Shown here piece after piece: positions 45,185-54,796 of a DNA stretch of 64,000 bases; position 1 is the stretch's first letter, and each line of letters begins with the position of its first letter. Origin of the DNA: Ruminiclostridium sp. (GTDB lineage: Bacteria > Bacillota > Clostridia > Oscillospirales > Oscillospiraceae); the NCBI GenBank assembly GCA_017435425.1, contig JAFSFC010000054.1:31595-95594 (forward strand), read 5' to 3'. A program made the translations under genes and the position numbers. The notes beneath the pieces were generated by a model. It did not search any database, was not told the origin of the DNA, and saw nothing but the letters and a program-made list of their open reading frames with translations.

Positions 45185-46540
45185 ATGAAGGCACTGTCTA
45201 AGCTGGCCCAGTCCGTCCGGGCCTCTACCACCATTGAAATTGACACCAAGTACAAGCGCATGAAGGCCGACGGCATCGACGTCATCGGTTTCGGCATGGG
45301 TGAACCCGACTTCAACACCCCCGAAAACGTCAAGCAGGCCGGCATCCGCGCCATTGAAAATAACCTGACCCGCTACACCCCTGCAGCCGGCACCATGGAC
45401 GTGCGCAACGCCGTCAGCTACCGCCTGAAGGAGGACTGGGGCCTGGAGTACGCCACCGACGAGATCGTGGTCACCGGCGGCGCCAAGCACATGGTCTACG
45501 TGGTCCTGAAGGCCCTGGTGAATCCCGGTGACGAGGTCATCCTGCCCGCACCCTACTGGGTCACCTACTATGAAGCCATCAAGATGGTGGGCGGCGTGCC
45601 CGTCATCCTGGAGACCACCGCAGAGACCGGCCTGAAGATCACCCCCGAGCTGCTGAAGGAGGCCATCTGCCTCGAGACCAAGGCCATCATTCTGAACAAC
45701 CCTTCCAACCCCTCCGGCATCATGTACACCAAGGAGGAACTGGAAGCTCTGGCCCAGGTCTGCGTGGAGGGCGACACCTACATCATTGCTGACGAGATCT
45801 ACGACAAGCTGGTCTTTGACGGCCAGGCCTTTACCCCCATCGCCACCCTGGGCGAGGAAGTCAAGGAGCGTACCATCCTCATCAACGGCGTCTCCAAGAC
45901 CTACGCCATGACCGGCTGGCGTATCGGCTACGCCTGCGGCCGCAAGGACATCATGAAGGTTATCAGCAACTACCTGAGCCACTGCATGTCCGGCACTGCC
46001 AGCATGGCCCAGGCCGCTGCTGTGGAGGCCCTCACCGGCCCCCAGGACAGCGTGGAGGCCATGCGCCAGGAGTTCCAGACCCGCCGCGACTACATGTACG
46101 CCCGCATCGAGAACATCCCTGGTGTCAGCGCCATCAAGTCCCCCGCCACCTTCTATATGTTTATGAACCTGGACGGCTACATCGGCAAGAAGCTCTACGG
46201 TGTGCCCGTCCGTGACGCAGATGACTTTGCCAATCTGCTGCTGGAAAAGGGTCTGGTGGCTGTGGTCCCCGGCACCGGTTTCGGCGCACCCAACTATGTC
46301 CGCTGGTCTTTCGCTGTCTCCATGGAGAACATCGAGAAGGGCATGGACCGCCTGGAGGCCTTCCTGGATGGGGCCCAGGCCGAGGAGATCGCCCACTTCA
46401 ACTTCGACCTGGATGCGGCCCAGTCTGAGATGGCTGCCCTGGAGGCTTTCATTGAAGCCAACCGTGCCGCCTACGAGGCTGAGCTGGCCGCCGAGCAGGC
46501 CGCCAAAGAAGCAGAAGCCAAAGGTGATCTGCTGAGCTAA
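45185..46540 (+). CDS. PLP-dependent aminotransferase, aspartate aminotransferase type
   Basis: A 451-residue class I aminotransferase. GMGEPDFNTPENV (residues 37-49), YTPAAGTMDVR, NNPSNPSG near 175, DEIYDKL near 200 and the PLP lysine in NGVSKTYAMTGWRIG near 240 are conserved. The catalytic core ends near residue 400. A further tail of about 45 residues, rich in Ala/Glu and helical, is not typical of the family. A GGGAGG site precedes the ATG. The substrate could be aspartate or an aromatic acid. Confidence 0.9.
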   Translation: MKALSKLAQSVRASTTIEIDTKYKRMKADGIDVIGFGMGEPDFNTPENVKQAGIRAIENNLTRYTPAAGTMDVRNAVSYRLKEDWGLEYATDEIVVTGGAKHMVYVVLKALVNPGDEVILPAPYWVTYYEAIKMVGGVPVILETTAETGLKITPELLKEAICLETKAIILNNPSNPSGIMYTKEELEALAQVCVEGDTYIIADEIYDKLVFDGQAFTPIATLGEEVKERTILINGVSKTYAMTGWRIGYACGRKDIMKVISNYLSHCMSGTASMAQAAAVEALTGPQDSVEAMRQEFQTRRDYMYARIENIPGVSAIKSPATFYMFMNLDGYIGKKLYGVPVRDADDFANLLLEKGLVAVVPGTGFGAPNYVRWSFAVSMENIEKGMDRLEAFLDGAQAEEIAHFNFDLDAAQSEMAALEAFIEANRAAYEAELAAEQAAKEAEAKGDLLS

Positions 46541-46548
46541 TCAAAGCA

Positions 46549-46580
46549 AAGCCCCTGCCGAGAGGCGGGGGCTTTTTTTA
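46549..46580 (+). terminator. Terminator after the aminotransferase gene
   Basis: AAGCCCCTGCC-gaga-GGCGGGGGCTT followed by TTTT. Confidence 0.9.
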
Positions 46581-46596
46581 CGAGAGGAGGACTGCC

Positions 46597-47520
46597 ATGA
46601 CCTGGCTCATCGTCCTGGAAAAAATGATCATGCTGGTCCTGCTGATGCTGGTGGGCTTCGGCTGCGCCAAGGCGGGCTGGGTGGATGGCGACTTCAGCCA
46701 GAAAGCCAGCCGCCTGGTGATGAACGTCTTCGTGGTGGGCCTCATCGTCAGCTCTGTGGTGAATACAGAGCCCATCATGACCAACGGGGAGCTGGCGGTG
46801 GCCATTGCTTCGGTCTTCCTGGTATTTTTCATCGGGGGAGCCCTGGGGTGGCTGGCCGCCCGTCTGCTCCGGTTTCGGGGAAGGGACCGAAACGTAGCCT
46901 GGCTGTCGGTCTTCTTCATGAACAACGTTTTCATCGGTTTCCCTGTGGTGGAGGCCCTCTTTGGCGGGGAGGCCATCTTCTGCGCCTCCCTGTCCAACCT
47001 GCCCTTCAACCTTCTGCTCTACACCGTGGGGGTAGCCTACCTCCAGGCGGGGGAGGGGAGAGGTCGGGTGAAGCTCCGGGAGGTCTTTTCCATCCCCCTG
47101 GTGGCCACCCTGCTGGCCATCGTCCTGTTCCTGTTCCAGGTCCCTGTGCCGGAACTGGTGGTGGATACCTGCAAGACCCTGGGGGCGGCCACGGTGCCTG
47201 TGTCCATGATCATCGTGGGCATCTCCCTGAGCCATGTGCCCATCCGGGAGGCCCTCCTGGACGGGAAGGCCTACGCCGTGAGCCTGGTGAAGCTCATCCT
47301 ATGCCCCCTGGTCACCTGGGCGGTCCTCCGGCTGTTCCTGGACCCGGGAAGCCTCGTTTTTGGGGTGCTGGTGGTCATCGCCGCCTGTCCCAGCGCCGCT
47401 ATGATCACCATTCTCAGTGTCCGCTTTGGGGCGGACGACACCCTGGCCTCCAAGATCAAGTTCCTCAGCACCGTTCTCAGTGCCGTGACCCTGCCCCTCA
47501 TGACCTATCTGCTGCTATAA
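46597..47520 (+). CDS. AEC-family transporter
   Basis: A 307-residue auxin-efflux-carrier-type permease with about ten membrane helices in two sets of five. The helix-4 region MNNVFIGFPVVEALFG and the later VPVSMIIVGISLS and ACPSAAMITILSVRFG are family features. Related proteins move organic acids such as malate. Single gene between two terminators. Confidence 0.88.
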   Translation: MTWLIVLEKMIMLVLLMLVGFGCAKAGWVDGDFSQKASRLVMNVFVVGLIVSSVVNTEPIMTNGELAVAIASVFLVFFIGGALGWLAARLLRFRGRDRNVAWLSVFFMNNVFIGFPVVEALFGGEAIFCASLSNLPFNLLLYTVGVAYLQAGEGRGRVKLREVFSIPLVATLLAIVLFLFQVPVPELVVDTCKTLGAATVPVSMIIVGISLSHVPIREALLDGKAYAVSLVKLILCPLVTWAVLRLFLDPGSLVFGVLVVIAACPSAAMITILSVRFGADDTLASKIKFLSTVLSAVTLPLMTYLLL

Positions 47521-47552
47521 AAAACCGCTCTCATTTGAGAGCGGATTTTTTG
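47520..47552. terminator. Terminator between the AEC and NhaC-type genes
   Basis: AACCGCTCTCA-tt-TGAGAGCGGATT followed by TTTT; lies in the gap of converging genes. Confidence 0.85.
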
Positions 47553-48835
47553 CGCTTTTTCAGGTGGACCAGCAGATTCCACAGGGGGATGAGATAGAGG
47601 TAACAGGCCGCCAGCATGGCCTCCGGGGGAGCCCCCAGAGAGGCCAGGGGAACGGTGCCCGCAATGGACCAGGGGATGAGGGGCGCGATAACCACCACGG
47701 TGTTTTCCAGGCCAATGGCCAGGTCCTGCCGGGTGAAATCTTCCTCACACAGGCTGTGGGACAGCATGATGGCCAGGGACTGGTTGCAGGAGATCATGGA
47801 GGTGAGGATGGAGGTACCAAAGAGGGAGCCGAAGGGGGTGATCCTGCCTGCCAGCTTGTGGACCGCATCCTTCAGCCCGTCCAGCAGGCCGGTGCCGTTG
47901 AACAGGCCGGAGAAGGTGGAGGACACCGACACGATGCACAGAGGGGTGGCCATGGAGAGAATGCCGCCCCCCGAGAGGAGATCCTTCAGCTCCGGCAGGG
48001 AGGGGGTGTGGCCCAGCAGGGCGGACCGCAGCAGTTCCACAGGCCCCATGTCCTGAAGGGTGAGGCAGAGGACGGCGCTGGCCAGAATGCTCAGACCCAT
48101 GGTGAGCTTCACCGGGCATCGGGCCAGGGAGAGGACAATGATGACCACAGCGGGCAGGACCGTGATCCAGTGAAGGTCGAACCCTTGGGCGAAGGGAGCC
48201 AGCAGGTCCCGGGAGAAGGTCCCCTCTGGGTGGCTCAGACCGAAGGCCAGGTAGATGCTGCAGGTGAGGAGCAGAGGGACCCAGGCAGTGCGGACCATAC
48301 CACGGATGTTGTCGTAGATATCGGTCTTGGTCAGGGCGGCCACCAGCAGGGCGCTGGTGGACATGGGGGAGCAGCGGTCCCCGAAAAATGCCCCCGACAG
48401 GATGGCTCCGGCAGCCAGGGCCGAGTTCAGGCCCATGGTCTGGGCGATGGACATGCAGATGACCCCGATGGTGGCGGCAGTGCCGAAGGAGGTGCCCGTC
48501 AGCACGGACATCGCCGAGCACAGCAGGAAGGCCAGCAAGGGGAAGACCGCCGGGGAGATAAGCCCCGCCGCATGGTAGATCAGGAAGGGGATGGTGCCCG
48601 AGGCCCGCCACAGGGCGGTGATCATGCCGATGAGCAGGAAGAGGAACAGGATGGTTTTCACCGTCCGCAGTCCCTCCCAGGACATGGCCAAGAGGGCTTT
48701 GGGGCTATTGCCTTTCAAAAGACCGTAGGAGAAAAAGAGGAGGTAGCCTCCCAGCAGGGCCCAGAGGATGAAGAAGTCCAGGGCAAGGCTGGCGGTGAGC
48801 AGGACGCAGAAGCCCCCCAGAAAAAGCCATTCCAT
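47531..48835 (-). CDS. NhaC-family Na+/H+ antiporter-like membrane protein
   Basis: A 434-residue protein with about 11 membrane helices. Motifs typical of the NhaC/ArsB-like superfamily are LTGTSFGTAATIGVICM (near 113), GAFFGDRCSPMSTSALL (near 150) and GTSILTSMISCNQSLAIML (near 335). Start ATG 48835 is spaced correctly from AAGGAGGG; the ATG at 48841 touches it. Possibly an Na+/H+ or amino-acid/H+ exchanger. Confidence 0.85.
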   Translation of the reverse strand: MEWLFLGGFCVLLTASLALDFFILWALLGGYLLFFSYGLLKGNSPKALLAMSWEGLRTVKTILFLFLLIGMITALWRASGTIPFLIYHAAGLISPAVFPLLAFLLCSAMSVLTGTSFGTAATIGVICMSIAQTMGLNSALAAGAILSGAFFGDRCSPMSTSALLVAALTKTDIYDNIRGMVRTAWVPLLLTCSIYLAFGLSHPEGTFSRDLLAPFAQGFDLHWITVLPAVVIIVLSLARCPVKLTMGLSILASAVLCLTLQDMGPVELLRSALLGHTPSLPELKDLLSGGGILSMATPLCIVSVSSTFSGLFNGTGLLDGLKDAVHKLAGRITPFGSLFGTSILTSMISCNQSLAIMLSHSLCEEDFTRQDLAIGLENTVVVIAPLIPWSIAGTVPLASLGAPPEAMLAACYLYLIPLWNLLVHLKKRKKSALK

Positions 48836-48928
48836 CTCCATCCCTCCTTGCATTTTTGGTCGCTGGATATTATCATAGAGGAAAACACTGGACTTGTCCA
48901 GATTTCTTTCTCAAAGGAGAACCCATCC

Positions 48929-50715
48929 ATGCTCCTGACAGCAGAACACATTTCTTTGAACTTTGGTCTCAAGCAGCTCCTTGACGACGTTACCTTATAT
49001 TTGAATGAAGGGGACAAGATCGGCATCATCGGCATCAACGGCACCGGAAAGAGCAGTTTTCTCCGGGTCCTGGCCGGGGACCAGGTTCCCGATGAGGGCA
49101 AGGTCTCCCTGGACCCCAACGTCCAGGTGAGCTTTTTAAGCCAGAACCCCAAGATGGACGAGGACAACACCGTTCTGGAGCAGGTCTTTGCCGACTTCTC
49201 CCCCGATGTGCGCACCCTCATGGAGTACGAGGCCAAGACCATGCTCACCCGCCTGGGGATCACCGACTTTGACCAGACTGTAGGGACCCTCTCCGGCGGC
49301 CAGCGGAAGCGTGTGGCCTGGCGGCCGTCCTCCTGCACCCGGCAGACGTCCTCATCCTGGACGAGCCCACCCACCACCTGGACAGCGACATGATCCTTTG
49401 GCTGGAGGGCCACCTGCAGAAGTTCACCGGGGGCCTGGTAATGGTCACCCATGACCGCTACTTCCTGGAGCGGGTGGCCAACCGGATCACCGAGCTGTCC
49501 CACTGCCACATCCGCCACTATGAGGCCAACTATTCCAAGTACCTGGAGCTGAAGACCCAGCAGGAGGAGATGGAGCAGGCCGCCCAGCGCAAGCGTATGT
49601 CCATCCTCCGGGTGGAGTACCAGTGGATCATGCGAGGGGCTCAGGCCCGCCGCACCAAGAACAAGGACCGCATCGCCCGGTATGAGGAGCTGAAGAACCA
49701 GTCCGGGCCTGAGGTGGACCAGTCCGTCCAGATGGCCACCCTGTCCAGCCGTCTGGGCCGAAAGACCGTGGAACTGAAAGAGGTCTGGAAGGCCTTTGGG
49801 GACAAGACCGTCCTGTCCAACTTCTCCTATGGGGTGGCCCGGGATGCCCGGGTGGGCATCGTGGGCCGGAACGGGGCAGGGAAGTCCACTCTGCTGAACC
49901 TGATCGCAGGAAAGATGGCTCCTGATGCCGGCACCATCGACTGGGGCGAGACCGTCCGCATCGGCTACTTCTCCCAGGAGGGCCGGGAGCTGGACCTGGA
50001 CCAGCGGGTCTACGACTTCATCCACGAGATCGCCGGGGAGGTCAAGACCCGGGAGGGTAACTTCTCCGCCACCCAGATGATGGAGCGGTTCCTCTTCCCC
50101 ACCCAGCTTCAGGGCCAGCCCATCGGCAAGCTCTCCGGCGGCGAGCGGCGGAGACTCTACCTGCTGTCCGTCCTCATGGAGGCCCCCAACATCCTCCTGC
50201 TGGACGAGCCCACCAACGACCTGGACGTGACCACCCTGGCCATTCTGGAGGAGTACCTGGAGACCTTCCCCGGGGCGGTCATTGCCGTGTCCCATGACCG
50301 GTACTTCCTGGACAAGGTAGCCGAGGAGATCTTCGAGGTGGGAGAGGGGGGCATCATCACCCGCTACACCGGCAACTTCACCGACTATCTGGAAAAGCGC
50401 CGGGCGGAGGAACGGGCCCTGGAAAAGGCCGAAAAAAAGGACAAGGCCCCCAAGCAGGAAAAGCCCACCCGCCAGAAGAAGCTGAAGTTTACCTTCAAGG
50501 AGCAGCACGAGTTCAACACCATTGAGGAGGACATTGCCGCCCTGGAGGAGACCATCGCCCAGGTGGAGACCGACATGTCCGCTGCCGGCAGTGACTATGT
50601 GAAGCTCCAGGAGCTCACCGAAAAACAGACCCAGCTCTCGGCAGAACTGGAAGAAAAAATGGATCGGTGGATGTACCTCACCGATCTGGCCGAGCGGATC
50701 GCCGCACAAGAGTGA
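48929..50715 (+). pseudogene. ABC-F ATPase interrupted by a one-base deletion
   Basis: ATG 48929 (after AAAGGAG) opens a frame with Walker A GINGTGKSS and LSGGQRKRVA, then shifts at 49317-49318. One extra C there (GTGGCCCTGGCG) would restore LAAVLLHPADVLILDEPTHHLDS and join the downstream frame. That frame carries the linker, the second Walker A (GRNGAGKST), LSGGERRRLYLL, LLDEPTNDLD and a coiled-coil tail, as in Uup-like proteins. Repaired length is about 595 residues. Either a recent mutation or a sequencing error; no slippery sequence suggests programmed shifting. Confidence 0.88.
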
Positions 50716-50757
50716 AAAAGAGCACGGAACCCGGGAGAAGGGTTCCGTGCTCTTTTT
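50714..50757 (+). terminator. Terminator after the ABC-F gene
   Basis: AAAGAGCACGGAACCC-gggagaa-GGGTTCCGTGCTCTTT followed by TT. Confidence 0.9.
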
Positions 50758-50760
50758 GTG

Positions 50761-50794
50761 GGTGGTCTCTGCTGTGCTGGCAGCAGAGACCACC
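50761..50794. other. Long perfect hairpin at the end of the rib operon
   Basis: GGTGGTCTCTGCTG-tgctgg-CAGCAGAGACCACC, 14-bp perfect stem between the ABC-F terminator and the ribH stop. No U run directly beside it on either strand. Confidence 0.7.
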
Positions 50795-50830
50795 TGACAG
50801 GAGGGAGTGTATGACAGGAGATGGAGAAGA

Positions 50831-51298
50831 TCAGGATTCAATGTCCCGGATGAGGTTGACCATTTCCACGGCACCCAGGGCGCAGTCATAGCCCTTGTTG
50901 CCCGCCTTGGTGCCGGCCCGCTCGATGGCCTGCTCAATGGTGTCGGTGGTGAGGACACCGAACATCACGGGGATGTCGCTCTCCAGGGAGACGTGGGCGA
51001 TGCCCTTGGAGACCTCGGCGCAGACGTAATCGTAGTGGCTGGTGCTGCCCCGGATGACCGCCCCCAGGCAGATGACGGCGTCGTACTTGCCGCTTTTGGC
51101 CATCTTACCGGCGATGAGGGGGATCTCAAAGGCCCCGGGGACCCAGGCGATCTGAACGTCCTCTTCGCTGACCCCATGGCGGACCAGGCCGTCCATGGCG
51201 CCTCCCAGAAGCTTGGAGGTGATGAATTCGTTGAAACGGGCGGCCACAATGCCCACCTTCATGTTGTTGGCCACCAGGCTGCCTTCAAAGGTTCTCAT
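50831..51298 (-). CDS. ribH: 6,7-dimethyl-8-ribityllumazine synthase
   Basis: A 155-residue lumazine synthase. [16 protein letters not shown] (near 20), [10 protein letters not shown] (near 53), [16 protein letters not shown] (near 78, catalytic His) and [24 protein letters not shown] (near 113) are all conserved. Last gene of the rib operon. Confidence 0.97.
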   Translation of the reverse strand: MRTFEGSLVANNMKVGIVAARFNEFITSKLLGGAMDGLVRHGVSEEDVQIAWVPGAFEIPLIAGKMAKSGKYDAVICLGAVIRGSTSHYDYVCAEVSKGIAHVSLESDIPVMFGVLTTDTIEQAIERAGTKAGNKGYDCALGAVEMVNLIRDIES

Positions 51299-51336
51299 AG
51301 GATAGTCCTCCTTGTAATATGTTTAGGAAATGTTGA

Positions 51337-52536
51337 TTAATAGTCCAGGATATGACCCATCTTTTTCTTCTTGGTCTGGAGATAGAAGAGGTCGTGGGTG
51401 GTGGCCTCCATCTGGATGGGGACCCGCTCCTGGATGGCCAGGCCGAAGTCCGAGAGCTGGTAGACCTTGTCGGGGTTGTTGGTGAGCAGCCGCATGGTCT
51501 TCACACCCAGATCCCGCAGGATCTGAGCGCCGATGTAGTACTCCCGCAGGTCCCCGGCAAAGCCCAGGGCCAGGTTGGCCTCCAGGGTGTCCATGCCGGT
51601 GTCCTGGAGCTCATAGGCCCGCAGCTTGTTGATGAGGCCGATGCCCCGGCCCTCCTGGCGCATGTAGAGGAGGACGCCCCGGCCTTCCTTTTCGATCTGG
51701 TTCATGGCGGCGGCGAACTGCTGGCCGCAGTCGCAGCGGAGGGAACCGAAGGTGTCGCCGGTGAGGCATTCGGAGTGGACCCGGCACAGGAGGTCCTGGC
51801 CGTCCCCGATGTCTCCCTTCACCAGGGCCACGTGGTGCTGGCCGTCCAGCTTGCTCACGTAGCCGTAGGCGGTGAAGTCGCCGTATTTGGTGGGCATTTT
51901 GGTCTCGGTGACCTGCTCCACCAGGATATCGGTGCGCTTGCGGTAGTCCTGGAGATCCTTGATGGTGATGAACTTGATGTCCCATTTTTTGGCCAGTTCC
52001 ATGAGGCGGGGGGTCTGCATCATGGTGCCGTCCTCCTCCATGATCTCGCAGCACAGACCCACTTCCTTGAGACCTGCCAGGCGCATCAGGTCTACGGTGG
52101 CCTCGGTGTGGCCGTTGCGCTCCAGAACGCCGTTCTTCTTGGCCAGCAGAGGGAACATGTGGCCGGGTCGGCGGAAGTCCTCGGGGCGGACGTCTTCCTC
52201 CACGCACTTGAGGGCGGTGATGGAACGCTCAGCGGCGGAGATGCCGGTGGTGGTGTCCACGTGGTCGATGGAGACGGTGAAGGCGGTCTCGTGGTTGTCG
52301 GTGTTCCGGGTGACCATCTGGGGGATCTGGAGTTTCCGGACATATTCCTCGGACATGGGCATGCAGATGAGGCCCTTGCCATGGGTGGCCATGAAGTTGA
52401 TGTTCTCCGTGGTGGCGAACTGGGCGGCGCAGATGAAGTCGCCCTCATTTTCCCGGTCGGGGTCATCGGTGACCAGGATGATCTTGCCTTGGCGCAGGGC
52501 CTCCAGGGCCTCTTCAATGGTGTTGAACTGGAACAT
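51337..52536 (-). CDS. ribBA: Bifunctional DHBP synthase / GTP cyclohydrolase II
   Basis: A 399-residue fusion. RibB (residues 1-200): [11 protein letters not shown] near 24, [10 protein letters not shown] and [12 protein letters not shown] near 140. RibA (200-399): zinc-binding [17 protein letters not shown] near 255 and [16 protein letters not shown] near 293. It makes both branches' first intermediates of riboflavin synthesis. Confidence 0.97.
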   Translation of the reverse strand: MFQFNTIEEALEALRQGKIILVTDDPDRENEGDFICAAQFATTENINFMATHGKGLICMPMSEEYVRKLQIPQMVTRNTDNHETAFTVSIDHVDTTTGISAAERSITALKCVEEDVRPEDFRRPGHMFPLLAKKNGVLERNGHTEATVDLMRLAGLKEVGLCCEIMEEDGTMMQTPRLMELAKKWDIKFITIKDLQDYRKRTDILVEQVTETKMPTKYGDFTAYGYVSKLDGQHHVALVKGDIGDGQDLLCRVHSECLTGDTFGSLRCDCGQQFAAAMNQIEKEGRGVLLYMRQEGRGIGLINKLRAYELQDTGMDTLEANLALGFAGDLREYYIGAQILRDLGVKTMRLLTNNPDKVYQLSDFGLAIQERVPIQMEATTHDLFYLQTKKKKMGHILDY

Positions 52537-52553
52537 ACTTGTTCTCCTTTCGC

Positions 52554-53201
52554 TCAGAATCCGTATTTGGTCAGGAAGTCCCGGGTGATGCCCGAGGTCT
52601 GTTTGGGTATTTCTTTGGGTTGGAGAAGTTTCTCCACGTATTTGCCGATGATGTCGGTCTCCAGGTTGACCTTGTCTCCGGGCTTTCGATCCTGGAGAAC
52701 GGTGACCGCCACGGTGTGGGGGATGGCAGAGATGGCGAAGGACTGGTCATCTACCTTTGCCACCGTCAGACTGATGCCGTCGATGGTGATGGAGCCTTTT
52801 TCCACCACATACCGCAGGACCTCGGGAGAAGCCCCGATGGTGTACCAGATGGCGTTGTCATCCTTTTGGGTGGAAAGGACAGTGCCCAGACCGTCCACAT
52901 GGCCGGAGACGATGTGACCGCCGAACCGACCGTTTGCCGCCATGGCCCGCTCCAGGTTCACCCGGCTCCCCGGATGGAGAGCGGCCAGGGAGGAACGATT
53001 CAGGGTCTCATGCATTACATCGGCGGTGAAGGTGGAGGGGGTAAAGGAGGTTGCCGTGAGGCAGACCCCGTTGACAGCGATGCTGTCCCCCACATGGATG
53101 TCCTCCAGGACCACCTTGGCCTGGATCTCCAGCACGGCGCTGTGGGTCCCTTTTCGGATGGACCGGATGGTCCCCATTTCTTCCACGATGCCGGTAAACA
53201 T
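52554..53201 (-). CDS. ribE: Riboflavin synthase alpha chain
   Basis: A 215-residue protein with two tandem lumazine-binding barrels. N-terminal [23 protein letters not shown] (near 37) and the second-barrel [10 protein letters not shown] (near 138) are family signatures. Start ATG shares its A with the ribD stop (TAATG). Confidence 0.97.
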   Translation of the reverse strand: MFTGIVEEMGTIRSIRKGTHSAVLEIQAKVVLEDIHVGDSIAVNGVCLTATSFTPSTFTADVMHETLNRSSLAALHPGSRVNLERAMAANGRFGGHIVSGHVDGLGTVLSTQKDDNAIWYTIGASPEVLRYVVEKGSITIDGISLTVAKVDDQSFAISAIPHTVAVTVLQDRKPGDKVNLETDIIGKYVEKLLQPKEIPKQTSGITRDFLTKYGF

Positions 53202-54289
53202 TAGGCATCCACCTCGCTTTCTATCAGGAAGTCGTCACCGATTTGGGTGACCACAGGGTTCTTCAGCCGGACGGCAAGGTCCGGATGGGGGAAGCCCTGG
53301 CCGCCAATGGGGGATTTGGCGGCGGAGCCTCCCAGAAGTTTGGGGGCAATGTAGGCCTGGACTTTGTTTACCAGGCCCTGCTCCAGGGCGGACCAGTGGA
53401 GGGCAGAGCCGCCTTCCAGAAGGATACTGTCGATCCCTTCCCGGCCCAGGATATCCCAAAGAGCATGGAGGTCCACCATCCCTGCCCGTTCCGGAAGGGT
53501 CAGGACCCGGCAGCCCAGGGCTTCGTAGGGGGCCTTGGCCTGGGGATCGGCCACGCAGGTGGCCATGAGAGTGGGGACCTTACGGGCGGTTTGGACCACC
53601 TGGGCAGTGAGGGGGGTACCCAGGTGGGTGTCGCAGACGATGCGGAGGGGAGTCCGTCCTCCCTCCATCCGGCAGGTGAGCTGGGGATCGTCTGCCAGGA
53701 CGGTCCCAACCCCCACCAGGATGGCCCGGTATCGGCCCCGGCTTCGGTGGACGTGGCGGCGGGCCTCCTCCCCGGTGATCCATTGGGAGGCTCCGGTGTA
53801 GGCCGCCAGCTTGCCGTCCAGGGTCATGGCGTACTTCAGGACGGTGTAGGGCCGTCCGGTGGAGATGAAATGAAAGAAGACATCGTTCAGAGCCCTGCAC
53901 TCCTGTTCCAATACCCCTTCGGTGACCTGGATGCCGCTGGCCCGGAGAACGCCGAGCCCTTTACCGGCCACCTGAGGGTTTGGATCTCCCGAGCCCACCA
54001 CCACCCGGCTGATCCCAGCTTCCAGAATGGCTTCTGTGCAGGGGGGCTGTCTGCCGTGGTGGCAGCAGGGCTCCAGGGTGACGTACATGGTGGAACCTTG
54101 GGGATCTTCGGTGCAGGCGGCCAGAGCAGCCCGCTCTGCGTGGAGGTCTCCGCACCGGGCGTGGTAGCCTTGGCCGATGATCCGACCGCCCTTGACGATG
54201 ACAGCTCCCACCATGGGGTTAGGACTGGTCCAGCCCCAGCCCTGCCGGGCCAGGTCCAGAGCCATCTGCATATAGGTCTGATCGGTCAT
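53201..54289 (-). CDS. ribD: Bifunctional riboflavin deaminase/reductase
   Basis: A 362-residue RibD. The deaminase zinc site HAERAAL (near 50) and EPCCHHGRQPPC (near 73-84) come first, then the NADPH reductase domain (VLKYAMTLDGKLA near 147, LLEGGSALHWS near 290). First gene of the operon, with GGAGGT before the ATG and the FMN riboswitch upstream. Confidence 0.97.
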   Translation of the reverse strand: MTDQTYMQMALDLARQGWGWTSPNPMVGAVIVKGGRIIGQGYHARCGDLHAERAALAACTEDPQGSTMYVTLEPCCHHGRQPPCTEAILEAGISRVVVGSGDPNPQVAGKGLGVLRASGIQVTEGVLEQECRALNDVFFHFISTGRPYTVLKYAMTLDGKLAAYTGASQWITGEEARRHVHRSRGRYRAILVGVGTVLADDPQLTCRMEGGRTPLRIVCDTHLGTPLTAQVVQTARKVPTLMATCVADPQAKAPYEALGCRVLTLPERAGMVDLHALWDILGREGIDSILLEGGSALHWSALEQGLVNKVQAYIAPKLLGGSAAKSPIGGQGFPHPDLAVRLKNPVVTQIGDDFLIESEVDA

Positions 54290-54304
54290 GAAAGCACCTC
54301 CGGA

Positions 54305-54342
54305 AAAACAAAAATGCGCTCTGAACGGTCTTCAGAGCGCAC
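54305..54342 (-). terminator. Second attenuator just before ribD
   Basis: On the minus strand GUGCGCUCUGAA-gaccg-UUCAGAGCGCA followed by UUUUUGUUUUU, ending only about 15 bases before the ribD start. Confidence 0.75.
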
Positions 54343-54374
54343 TCCAACAGCACAGGACACCGCGCCCTCTGCCA

Positions 54375-54410
54375 ACAAAAAAGCTCCGGAATCAAAAAAT
54401 TCCAGAGCAA
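54375..54410 (-). terminator. Attenuator beside the FMN aptamer
   Basis: On the minus strand GCUCUGGAAU-uuuuug-AUUCCGGAGC followed by UUUUUUG. Confidence 0.8.
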
Positions 54411-54461
54411 AAAATGTACAGCAAATGAGCGCAGGCCAGCCTGCGATAACTGTAGCGTACC

Positions 54462-54570
54462 ATCTTCTCCCATCCAGACTTTGACTGTCGGCTCCGGAAT
54501 TTCACCGGGATCATGCCTTTCGGCTCGCGGGCTTTACCGCCGGTAGGGACTTTCACCCTGCCCTGAAGAT
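54462..54570 (-). ncRNA. FMN riboswitch (RFN element)
   Basis: On the minus strand AUCUUCAGGGCAGGGUGAAA, CCCUACCGGCGGU, AAGCCCGCGAGCC, GGUGAAAUUCCGGAGCCGAC and AGUCUGGAUGGGAGAAGAU in canonical order; the ends pair (AUCUUC/GAAGAU). It controls the ribDEBAH operon. Confidence 0.97.
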
Positions 54571-54592
54571 CGCTGTGCAATTGTCGTTTTTT

Positions 54593-54622
54593 ACGATACA
54601 CGGTGGGATGGCGGTTTGTCAA
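54593..54622 (-). promoter_or_regulatory. Promoter of the riboflavin operon
   Basis: On the minus strand, TTGACA (54622-54617), 18-base spacer, TATCGT (54598-54593). Confidence 0.65.
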
Positions 54623-54724
54623 GATGAATTTTGAAAGTTTTGAAAATATAGTAAAACCAAACAAATCAAAGGGGTAAGATTTTTGCTATATACACAAGAA
54701 TTGTGTGCAATCTGTTTGTTGTAT

Positions 54725-54768
54725 CTACGCAGCGTAGGTTGCCAAAGAGGCAAGTTCTGGGGTACAAT
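54725..54768 (+). promoter_or_regulatory. Promoter and candidate operator of the HTH-desulfoferrodoxin gene
   Basis: TTGCCA (54739-54744), 18-base spacer, TACAAT (54763-54768). Directly before the -35 is the perfect palindrome CTACGC-A-GCGTAG (54725-54737). Confidence 0.55.
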
Positions 54769-54796
54769 GGCCCCAGAAAAAACAGGAGGGAATAGC

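Noticed and set aside
47564..48928. Long N-terminal extension of the ABC-F frame
   Set aside because: It is antisense to the NhaC-type gene. AAAGGAG and ATG at 48929 mark the true start.
49300..49330. Programmed ribosomal frameshift in the ABC-F gene
   Set aside because: No slippery heptamer or downstream structure was seen, and family members are not known to need frameshifting. A single-base deletion or sequencing error is simpler.
48715..50958. 747-residue minus-strand frame opposite the ABC-F gene
   Set aside because: Leu/Gly/Val-rich shadow without domains; the plus strand carries two ABC ATPase modules.
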